Assembly (NCBI GenBank): GCA_019055375.1
Contig: JAHQIW010002308.1
Location: 744,001-808,000, forward strand
DNA length: 64,000 nt
Direction: 5' to 3'
DNA from: Parelaphostrongylus tenuis
Lineage: Eukaryota; Nematoda; Chromadorea; Rhabditida; Metastrongylidae
The notes under the pieces are model-generated. The model was not told the DNA's origin, searched no databases, and was given only the letters and a program-made list of their open reading frames with translations. Both the position numbers and the translations under genes were made by a program. Below are positions 24,275 to 34,698 of the stretch, piece after piece; the stretch's first letter is position 1; each line of letters opens with the position of its first letter.

Positions 24275-24985
24275 ATCGGGGAAACATTTGAAAAACCATC
24301 CTTTTTGCTGGAGAACAGTATTTCGTAAGAGTGTTGGTAAACATTCGAAAGCTTAAACTCTAGCTACTGCATCGCGTGCTCCTTATATGAAAATGCTAAT
24401 TTTCAACGCTGTAATATTCAAAGTAAAATTGAGTTATATGCCGGCCGCGCGCATATACTATTACTTCGCGCGAAGAATGAACTTGTAGAGCAAATCTTTT
24501 GGTTTCCCAGTCGTACGTTTTATATAGAGTTTCTTTCGAAGCGGAGAAAAAATTTCAAGTGAATGACAAAAATCGCTTTTTACACGTGAACTGCCTCTGT
24601 GCCATTGATCGATCGCCATGTTCAAATCGCGGACAGCCCTCGTCGTACCCTCCTCCAGCTCGCAGAATGACCGAAAATCAGATGACCACTTATGTGAATC
24701 AAATTTATCTTTCCTTCTAATCTGCAGTGAAGCATCTTTATAGAAGTTTAGCACAGCACTGGAATCATCAAAACTTACATTGTCGAATGATTACTAATAG
24801 TCTTAAGGAAGAACTCAGTTCTGCGAGAACGACACGTGTGTGGAACAGAATTCTTTCTTTTCTGCTAAAGCGTTAAATATGGGCTTTTCCTAGAAATGGC
24901 CACGTAGTGCAGTAGCCAGAGATTTAAGCTTTCGAATGATTACTAAGACTTTTATGAAAAATCTTTGTCCAGCCAAAGGGGTCGT
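24275..24985. mobile_element. Foldback element family F
   Basis: Left arm 24290-24430 (GCTGGAGAACAGTATTTCG, GGTAAACATTCGAAAGCTTA, CAACGCTGTAATATTCAAAG) is inverted at 24850-24975 (GCTAAAGCGTTAAATATGGG, TTTAAGCTTTCGAATGATTAC). It ends about 400 bp before the SHMT start codon, so it may contribute to that gene's upstream region. Confidence 0.65.
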
Positions 24986-25380
24986 TATTTCATTTGTTCC
25001 CCGATTACAGAAAAGAACTTTATTTTATGCGTTTTGAACGATCTTCGTTGTCAAATAATCCACTATGAAGAAGAATTTCATAAACCTGTGAGGAAAGGAA
25101 GGGTTAACAGCATAGTGTACTCGCAAACGATTTTCGTTGTCAAATTATTGACGATAGAGAAGAATTTCATAAGCTTGTAAAGCAAGGTAAGGCTGGCAGC
25201 ATCGTATACTCGCAAATGATAAGTAATTTTCTTCGTACATGGCATTTAGAAGGGAAGGTACACTATCGTATTCACCGATTAGTTTTGAATATTATTGCGC
25301 CAACGATACTTATTTTATGCAAACTGTGGCCGTAACTCCTTTTTTTTAGTTCAATTTAATCCTCAATCTGTTCGTTGCAG

Positions 25381-28300
25381 ATGGTTTCTGCCGCAGTCTC
25401 TGGACAGGTTCATACTCCGTTAGTGCCCGTCAAAAGGGAACCCTACAAAGGATCAGACATGTGCAAGGATCCTCTATCTACTGTCGATCCCGAAGCATTC
25501 GAGATTATGAAGAAGGTTGCTTTACGAAGTGTTATATTTGCTTTATTATCTTCTCAGACTCCTAAAAAAACTAACAAGCCATTTCAGCAAATTCTGACCT
25601 CTTGCATCATTTAAGGAAAAGGCGCAACAACGTCACGGTTTGGAACTTATTGCTTATGAGAATTTTACGTCAAAAGCCGTGATGGATGCCCTGGGTTCGG
25701 CGATGTGCAATAAGTATTCTGAAGGATATCCAGGCGCCAGGTTTGATCTTTGACCTCTCAACTCATCTCACCTTTGTACTATGGGCCTTTTATGAGCTAC
25801 ATCTCTATCCGATTTATGCTTAGTACCTTTCTTTCGCGCTTCGATAAACTTATTGACGTCGTTTTTCTTCATTATTACTTCCACAAAGATTGCGATATCG
25901 ACAACAAAACGAAGATTTGATAGGGATCTATCATTACATATGCCTTTCTCGTCCTAATCGAGTGATATCTCCACCCACTGCAAGCAGCAGTAAATGTGTT
26001 TGGTTTTATGGTGTAGCCTTGCCGAACTCGTTTTCCTACTGATATAATAAGGACCTGATTAAGAGGCTTTATTTTTGTTATGCAGTTTTGATTACCGTGC
26101 GATAGAGTTTCCAGGTGAGACGAGTTAACTCGTTGGTCAACGACGCTTATAAGATTGCATTCGTTTTGACGCTATCGAACGCTTTTTACAGTTGACAAAA
26201 GTGGGGCCTGAGAGCAAGTAGTATTTTTGGCAGACTTCTATGACTCTAGAGAGAGTCTGAAAAAATCACTGTTGTAATCCTACTTGCTCAGTTGGTCTTA
26301 CCCAATCTAAAGTATATGATTTGCGTGAAGGACAATTTTTGTGAAGAGTTACATCGGGCAAGCATATCGGACGGTAATTTCCAGTATCGCTATCGCTAGC
26401 TCTTTTTTTCAAAAGCTTGCACGAAGTTGGTGTCATCGCTTTCGGGGCGACGGCTGACGTTTCGTCGAATTCTTTATCGTTATAGCCTACAAGGGCTGCA
26501 CCATACCACATTTAAATATTCACTTAAAATTTCCTATACACAGGTGAGAATCTAGAGCCAAATAAATTGGTTAAAATGTCTACATCGTATATAAAACCCT
26601 CCGTTGAACTACATATCTGGAAAAGGTCACCGACATGTTCTCACACATCGTGAATATTGAACCTCACTTGAAATGTAAGATCAATCTCGTGAGTACGTCA
26701 AACTGGAAAATCAATTTGAGATAAGTTAAGGATAATACATCGAGGCTCTGAGGAAGGCGTCACCGACCGAAGATTTCCTTGATCACCTATCTTGGGTAGA
26801 ATGAATGCATGACGTCCTTCACTGACCTGGTAATTTCTCTTCCTGAGGGTAAGATGTCACATGATTGCTGAAAGCACATGTAGATTGTAATATCTACCTC
26901 TTACAAATCCAGCGGTGATATCGGAGTTAGAAGCTATACCATTTCTCATGCTTTCTGTCGCAACGCGAACCTTAAAAGGAGGAATTTTGAATGGTTTTTT
27001 TTTTCCAGTGGGATTGTTGAGGTGCGGGATAGGAGTTGTAGCTGGATAGGAGTTGTGGAACGCAAAAGGTGGTATAGAACTTTTGCGCTATCAAGTCCAT
27101 GCAGTGGTGGCAAGTTCTAATAATCACATTTTCATTCACAAGGCTGACAGTGAAGCATCATATTCCTACAAGTCTCAGTGGAAATTCCCAAACAGGTTGT
27201 GTTGTACTACTCTTGACAATTTCTTTTTCTGTAAAGATGTGGATCTTCCCACAAAAAATTTTCTTCAGTTGAGTCTATTATCTGCTGTGTTGTGTGTTGC
27301 ACTAAGATCGAGCTTCACTTTCCTTCTCTATTCGAGCAACGCCTTAAAGGTAACGGAGATGCCATCTAAATTCTGATTTGGACGTAATGGAATAGTCTAA
27401 AAAAAAGCAAACTTTACTTGCCAATTTTCATGACAAACGCAAAATACTACACTGTCCGACCACTACTGCCCAGATTCTTTTTGGTTGTAGTTTTCAAAAT
27501 TTTGCGATTTTTTTGTTTTACTAAAGCAGTCACGTCTTCCATTCTGCTAGGCCTTCACTTGTCTTCTATTACAAGTTTATTGGATGAACTTCTTGGAGTG
27601 TCTTTCCCAGTTATCTATGCATCTGCTAAGTGGATCTTTCTCTCAAACAATCTTCAATCCAACAAGACATTTGTATATCAGTGATCAGTACACACATGTC
27701 TTCCATTCATTCACTAATTTGATCATCGGGCTCATCACACCGATCCGAGTAACATGGTCAGCTCATTGTGAGTATAAATACGCTTGCCTATCTATGATTC
27801 CTCTGTTTTCTTTTATTGGTTTGGAATATATGTTCGGAGTTCTACTGTTCTCCAAAATGGGAGGAGATCATTTGTCCTAATAAGACGTTTCTACCCTCAC
27901 CATCCGAGTACTGATTTTGTCTAGTGTGTTGTTTTATGAGACCATCGCTAGGGAAACATGACTGAATGATGAACGAGTTTATCTCATTTCACAATATCCC
28001 AAGAACTATGGATTGACGCATTCCAAAAGGCGCCTTTTTCGTTCGATTAATGCATCCTGGAATCAGACTGCATATCTCGTGAAACTCAAAAAGACGCAAC
28101 CTACTGCATTCCTTGGGACAGTTGTTCTATTGTTCAGTTAGCAGAATAAAAAGAACGAAATAGAATCAAGTCACAGTCCAGAAAAGTATTTTCCAAGGAC
28201 GAAATTCAAAAGACTATCAATATATACAAGAGCACCATAGCGTTTATGACGTCGAGAATGTGTTATCATATGGAGGAACATAGAGGATATGTAGTATCCA

Positions 28301-31285
28301 AAAGCAGGACCTAGTGAGACGACTCGTATAAAATCTGATTCGTAAGCTATGCAAGAAAAGGTTGGATTGTTTCGTGAGAGAATTAACTGTCTTTTAGTTT
28401 ATTGTAATGGGAGCATTTCGCCTTTTTCCTACTCGGTCACCAACTAAATATGGGCGCGGTTGTAAGCGATCGAAAATTACTAATAATTTATTAGTCGTAT
28501 TACAAGTTTATTTCGTAAATGTCATGTTGCCAATCATATTTTTTGCCAGAATTCATCTCCTTCAACTTTGTTTTTATGGAGCTTACACGTTTATACTCTA
28601 ACTTCAGATCTGGTATTTCAGGTACTATGGAGGTAACGAGTTCATTGACCAAATGGAACTGCTTTGTCATAAGAGGGCACTTGAAGTAACGTTTATGATT
28701 TGCTAGAAGTTTTGTGTATAATTCTGTGTGTGTGAGAAGGTTCACAATATTTTCTGAGTCTCCGTGATATCTAGGTTTTCGGCTTGGATCCAGAACTTTG
28801 GGGTGTTAATGTCCAACCCCATTCTGGGTCGCCAGCGAATTTCGCAGTCTACACGGCTTTAGTTGAGCCGAATGGACGTATCATGGGTCTCGACCTTCCA
28901 GATGGTGGTCATCTTTCTCACGGGTTAGGTTTTTGTTTGAAAAGTTTCTGAAGTACTTCGGTAGATTTTTTTCATTGTTTAGGTTTTTTACTCCTACGCG
29001 TAAAGTGTCAGCAACTTCGATTTTCTTCCAATCGATGCCATATAAGGTACATTTTTTTCTTTGAGCAATGACTATTCTGCAATCGTACCCTCCGATCAGA
29101 TCACCTTGAAGTAGGGATACTGTACGTTTCCGAAGCGTAGCAGCAATTCTAGGTCAGTCTTATGTGACTGTGGCAGTAGACAACGTGACGGACAACCTAA
29201 TAGGTCGTAAAGAGAAGCCTCCTTCATTTTTATGACAATAGGATCACCAATCGCCTTCTGAGATTATATAACGTAGAAGTGAAATTTCAGGTGGATGCGA
29301 AAACTGGGTTGATTGACTATGATCGAATGGAGGAGAACGCAATGCTTTTTAGGCCGAAAGTTCTGATCGCAGGTGACTTCAATCACGGGCTTTTCTGTCA
29401 GACCCTATGCTAATGTTTTAAGAGTGTCGTGTTATGCTCACCATTTGGACTACGCTCGATTCCGAAGTATCGCTAATAAAGTAAGACACCTCACTATTAG
29501 CGCGATCCAAAAGAGCAGTATTGAGCAGCGGTTTTGCATAAATATCTCTATAAATTTTCCTAGCACTCATCTGGGAACATATATCATTGATAAGGTTCAA
29601 AATAGCTTTTGATTAGTACGCAATGTAAAATTTGCTCGTCGAAACTAAATTCCTGAATTAGTATCTTTGGATGACTTGAAGATTGTTTAGACAAAAAAAA
29701 ATAGCACCTGTCAACTTTGTCATTTTTATCTCTTTTTATCTTTGCGTAGAGTTTTTGGATGCTAAGTAAATGTGGCTGATTCCTTCTCAGTGGGTTCAAC
29801 TATAAGTTCAGTGCGGGGCGTACCTCATGGCTGACATGGCGCACATTTCTGGTCTCGTTGCTGCTGGCCTAATTCCGTCTCCTTTCGAGTACTCTGATAT
29901 TGTAACTACCACCACACACAAATCCCTTCGCGGTCCTCGAGGAGCACTTATTTTCTTCAGAAAAGGTGTCTAGTTTTAGTGGGATCTTCTATGACCTTAC
30001 CCATTATTGCAAAATCTCATTCAGGTGTGCGATCAACGAATGCGAAAGGTGAGAAGATAATGTACGATTTTGAAGAGAAGATTGCTGCAGCGGTGTTTCC
30101 TGGACTTCAAGGCGGGCCTCACAATCATACTATTACGGGTTCGTATATTTTCATCATTTATCATTTGCACGAAATAAAATTCTTTGTTTTCTATGCATTA
30201 GCGTCACAGTATTGAAATGGGGCATCATTTTTCATCTGAGAAGTACTGCTGTAACACAGATGGAGAGCACTTCATATTAACCCTTCGGGTACGCCACGGA
30301 CACGCTGCCAGCCCCACCTCCTCGCGCGCGGCGAAGTGGGGCTGACGGCGTGGCTCGTCGTACTCAACGGTTTAGCATATTTCTTCAATGAATTGGTTTT
30401 GAAGAAAATGAAAAGCGACATATAAGTACTATCCTTGCCCTTATGATGTAAAAAATCAAGTAAAACCTTCCAAACGTTATGTCACTCACTCATTCCGCGT
30501 TAAGGTATTGCTTGCTGTTGCTCTGAAGCAGTGTTTGACTGAGGAGTTTGTACAATACGCCAAACAGATACTGTTGAACGCTCATGCACTATCGACGAAG
30601 CTCATCGAATTGGGTTACACAATCACCACAGGTACGTACCGACTTTCTTTAACTTCTTGGCATCACTATAACTCATTTATAGACTGGGAATAGGACAGTT
30701 TTATAGAAAATTTATATCATTCCATTCTTGATAATAGTTGGAGTATTTTATCGTGTTCACACACACCTAAAGGTGGAAGCGGATTGCGGAATTTGTGATG
30801 GCAAAAGCAGTGTTCATTTTAGAACTTTTCGTGTAAAAGGGGTAAAGAATTTACTTGCGTAGAAGCGATTGTATTTTAGGTGGAACAGAGAACCATTTGT
30901 GCCTCGTCGATCTGAGACCGAAAAGAATTGAAGGAGCCAAAGCGGAACATGTACTTGATTTGGTCCACATTACATGCAACAAGAACACATGTCCAGGAGA
31001 CGTTTCTGCTTTACGTCCCGGAGGAATACGTCTGGGAACTCCTGCTTTGACTTCTAGAGGCTTCACCGAAAAGGATTTCGAGCAAGTCGCTATATTCATC
31101 GACGAAGGTCTTTCCCTGCGTTCTTTTCGCTTATAGCTAATATGCAGTCTCATAAATTATTTTTATTTGTAGGCCTTCAAATTCTGTTGAAATATAAAGG
31201 ACAGTTTGACAAGACCATGAAAGACTTCAAAACTTTCACCGAGACCAACGAAGATTTCCTAAAAGACGTCAAGGATTTAGCAGAC
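25381..31285 (+). CDS. Serine hydroxymethyltransferase (SHMT), damaged or mis-sequenced, 12 exons read
   Basis: SHMT is the pyridoxal-phosphate enzyme that interconverts serine + tetrahydrofolate with glycine + 5,10-methylene-tetrahydrofolate. Exons: 25381-25515, 25616-25740, 28622-28685, 28775-28923, 28983-29046, 29291-29372, about 29425-29480, 29812-29965, 30025-30138, 30505-30631, 30880-31107, 31173-31285. Together they give about 470 codons, the family's usual length. Family landmarks are [15 protein letters not shown] over exons 2-3, [14 protein letters not shown] and [14 protein letters not shown] in exon 4, [14 protein letters not shown] and the cofactor-lysine motif [13 protein letters not shown] in exon 8 (Lys at about residue 262), and CNKNTCPGD and [13 protein letters not shown] in exon 11. 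The ATG directly follows a splice acceptor (TTCGTTGCAG), so a spliced leader or an upstream exon probably joins here. Oddities: Tyr replaces Ser in the LIA-S-ENF motif (residue 59); exon 10 appears frameshifted by a 4-base duplication; the exon 6/7 junction drops one expected glycine; the terminal exon with the usual FPMPG-type end was not found. Intron 2 (2.9 kb) contains an antisense retrotransposon relic. Identity is certain; functionality is doubtful. Confidence 0.93.
25830..26515 (-). mobile_element. Degenerate RTE-type reverse transcriptase in SHMT intron 2
   Basis: The minus strand reads, in broken frames, NYRPICL near 26390, a ...EQVGLQQ end near 26270, and near 26000 [17 protein letters not shown], the RTE motif that precedes the FADD active site. 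The FADD box itself is lost. It is oriented against the SHMT gene. More decayed than the 6.5-kb and 42-kb copies. Confidence 0.72.
26740..26790 (+). repeat. Possible Penelope-type 3' end motif
   Basis: GAGGCTCTGAGGAAGGCGTC near 26747 resembles the conserved 3' motif of the Penelope-like copies here (AGGCTCTGAAGAAGGCGTAT at 38179; the inverse of CTCGCCTTCTTCAGAGTCTG at 48145). Little else of an element is visible, so it may be a very short 5'-truncated insertion. Confidence 0.4.
30280..30367. repeat. GC-rich hairpin in SHMT intron 9
   Basis: GCCAGCCCCAC pairs with GTGGGGCTGAC, extended by ACGC/GCGT and an outer GTACG-type pairing, around a CTCCTCGCGCGCGGCGA loop. It is strikingly GC-rich in an AT-rich intron. 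The leader TAACCCTTCGGGTACGCC resembles TAACCCTTTCCGGACGGCG at 10329, suggesting a small repeat family. Confidence 0.6.
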
Positions 31286-32382
31286 GTAAGAACGGTTTAT
31301 TCCCTACTTTTGGAAGTTAAGATATCTGCTTTTGACTGCAACAACCTCAACATAAGCCTAGTACTGTGTTTGAACTTGAACTTGAACGTGAGTCTCGAAG
31401 ACTAGGTTAAAAGATAGTCGATTGAAAGGTTTTTGTTGCGTATACTTCGTGACCGCCGTAAGCCGTGCAGTTGACAATCGGTCATTCTGAAGGAACGCCA
31501 CGGTGATCCTCTTACGGTCGTTGAGTGTAAAAAGTTTGGCGTCGATTCCTCTAATTTGGGAGATCTGTCCCCGAGGAAATGACTGAACTGAAAGGTACCA
31601 CGCTACCGTTGAGGCTTGAAAGGCCGAATAACATACCTAGAACTTTGTAGGTGCAATAACAGGCCTAATGAAAGGCTTAAAATATGCTTTCGGGATGTAT
31701 TAATCTTGATGTTGTTTTCATGTTTTTCGTTCATATGAATGCCATAGGCGACGCATAAGCAAACTCTTTGCTCGACATGTTACCATTTAGTAGACTAGTT
31801 CTAGAAATTTCATTTCCTATGAACAACGACACTGACGAGAAATTTCTCTCTGCACTATAATTGTGCCAAGGTTATGAGACTTTTCGAATCAATCATGGCT
31901 ATTTTTCTTCTCTGATGAGCAATTTTTTTTACAATTTGCAAATTCAAAAGCACTTTTGGACAATACATTATCGATTGCAGAAAGTCGAAGTGTTCTCGAA
32001 TAAGTTCGACATACCCGGCAATGACTTGTTCTGAAATGGATGGCGTCGATATTAAATGACTGCATTCAAAATAGCTTCCTGCTCTTAGCTTCAATAAGTC
32101 AGAAGTATGAAGACTGTAGTTGTAATCTACTGTTAACATATTATTCTGATGACATTGATTTGTTCCTTTTACGTTGTTTTCATCGGGCATTCCTGTTATT
32201 CAGTGATTGATTGAACGTGTATCTTTGATTTTTCATTTTGTTCACACTAAAAGTTTCACAAATTACGAGGAATTTCGTTTACTTTATCCGGTTTGGTTGC
32301 AGTTATAGCACAGAAAAAGCTCTCCGTCCGGAGAGTAGAAAAGATCAGCTACGGTCCAAACGTCAGCTATGACAGTGATATC

Positions 32383-32969
32383 AGGTGGTTCCATATGTTT
32401 TGGCACTTGAGCAATGAACACCGAATTCCTTTACCAGAAGTAATTAATATGACATGATTTTCGTATTGTTCAATTGTTCATTTTCTTGCAAACATTTTGG
32501 TATACAACTTCCCCATACTTTCTTTAAGATGGGACTGTCGTGAGAAACAATATTGCTTGCTACTCATGCACTAATAGCACGTAGGGGAAAATGCTGGTGA
32601 GGCGGCGCGCAAGATTGATGGAGCTTGGGGTGTGATACGGTTGCGGAAAAGACGGCTATCAAATGATTTGCGAAGTTCAAAGCTGAAGAGTACACTCTGG
32701 AAGAACACTTGCGCTCAGGCCGTCCACAGCAATCTCCATAGATTTTGCGCGCCGCTTCATTAACATTTTCCTTACGTGCTGTTTGTGCATAAGTAGCAAG
32801 CGATTTTGTTCCCATAACAGTCCCATCTTGAAGAATTTGTGCAAGTTAGATGCCGAAATGTTCGCAAGAAAATGTGCTATAGAACGATACTGCAATCATG
32901 AAATTTGAGTTACTTCTAGTTAATAAATTCGGTGTTTATTGAACTAGTGCTAAAACTTATAGAACACCT
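32383..32969. mobile_element. Foldback mariner derivative (inverted 5' ends)
   Basis: The left arm from AGGTGGTTCCATATGTTTTG (32383) and the right arm ending AAAACTTATAGAACACCT (32969) are long diverged inverse copies. Shared landmarks are GAACACCGAATT, TTTTCTTGCAAACATTTTGG and AAGATGGGACTGT. Both arms encode the N-terminal helix-turn-helix part of a mariner transposase (plus strand near 32590-32735 gives GEAARKIDGAWG ... RSGRP; the minus strand gives NVNEAARKIYG). It therefore consists of two 5' mariner ends head to head, with the catalytic domain absent. Confidence 0.82.
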
Positions 32970-34690
32970 AATATTTGAAAAGCGTCGTAACAAAATCCAT
33001 TTCCTCAGTAAGCTAAATCAGTTGAGGAGAAGTAGGTTGTGAAACGGTAAGCATGACATGAGATTGTGGCTAATATTTCGGCACGACACCTTCCACGATG
33101 CTTCGAATCGCAGCTGCTACTTTTTGTGACATAGTTCTTGAGCTACTCGTTCATTTAAGAGCGGATTAGAGATGGGCCCATTAGGAGAGTTTAACGTGCC
33201 TCAGCATTTCGACTGGCATTCCTTAACTCACCTCAAAACATTGTCTCGTTGTTGGAAAGTTATTACTGAAGAAACTCTATACCCGTTGTCATTCGCGTAC
33301 ACAGGTCAATCAGGAGTTCTGAGTCAGAAACTATACACACTCATGATACTGTCATGCAATCAAGGACTTGACTGAGTTCCTGTCTCTAAATGATTATGTT
33401 ACCTTCATGTTGTTCTTCTTGTTCATCGAACATGATTCATTTGAGATGTGGACTTCGTAGATAAGCAAACATTGCACAGTTTATTTTAGCAATTTTTCGT
33501 GTTAATTACGTCCTTGTCTCATTTTTTGCTTCCTCTCGCTGAACATTGGCTTTTGCTCCATAGGTATAACTCGAGCCTTGGAAATATGACTACGTCGTCA
33601 GCAAGGAAAAGATGTAATAAGAATTTGCGTAACTGGGATGTATTTCACTCGAATGATTACGTCGTCTGCTGCCATGAGGCTATTCGGCAGATGCTTTGGA
33701 AACGTTTTTAACAGACGATTCCATGCGGATTTGTCAAAAATTTTGGACTACGGAAATGCTTGTGTTTTGTTAACATAAGTGTTATTACATACTGTAACTT
33801 GTGGACTTAGTGATTTAGATGAGCTTTTGGCTTTGAAAAATTCCATGAATGCAATAAATTCATAAAAAGCACTGACAAGTTGCTCCAAGCAGCTGAGACA
33901 TCTTTTCCGAATTCTGCGAATGATCTTTCTTGAACGATGAACTCTTTTTTCCATGTTCCTGCTAGAAACCTTTCAGATGAATTTCATTAATGTACCACGC
34001 ATTCAGCGTCCATAAAAGTCCTCAGAGATCTCGCGTGTTGTTCCGGTTGCTATTTGAATTTCATCTCCTTTATGAATGTCGTAGAATGCTTGTCGATTTG
34101 GTTCTCTCTGCGATGTTGAACATAGCCGAGCTAAGGCGTTTCTACGTGGATTGCTAGAGGGCGTTAGGTGAAAGAATGGAACTATCAGAAATCCTGGTTC
34201 TTTTATTCAACTGATAAACTTCAGTGTCACCTGAGGCATTCATCTCTAAAACTGGACATTGAAAATTAACACCAATTTACGTACAAGCGAATAATCAAAA
34301 CATTATGTCGGGCAATTCAAAGCTCATTTATATGACTCGTCTGCATAGAGCAAATTCACTTGCTTCTCTAGAAATTTCATTTTTTCAAAAGGAAAAAAAT
34401 GAGAAATACGCAAACGTGTGCGGTCTTAACAAGAAACGGTTCATCAAAAACATCCTGTTAGATTGTGTTTGTTGATAAAACACAATTGATATTGGAACGT
34501 GACTAGAAACTTGGTAGGAAGAAAGTCACATGCGTGTCTCATAGATGTAAGAAACAACTGTACAAGAAGTGAAGGAAGTAATAAAGCAATATTGTCGAAT
34601 CACCCTGGTTCGGATCCTCATTACGACAAGTTGCTCTTGTCTTTGGAATCCGTAAAGAACTTTACTCGTATGAGAAAGTATTCTCTTTCT
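32970..34690. other. No gene seen
   Basis: The interval runs between the mariner derivative and the 3' end of the coiled-coil gene. It has several short frames only. The 3' untranslated region of the minus-strand gene presumably lies just below 34699. Confidence 0.4.
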
Positions 34691-34698
34691 TCTCTGTA

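Noticed and set aside
27053..27880. Three plus-strand frames of 88-107 codons in SHMT intron 2 as a nested gene
   Set aside because: Hydrophobic, T-rich translations with no recognised domain or splice signals; consistent with AT-rich intron sequence.
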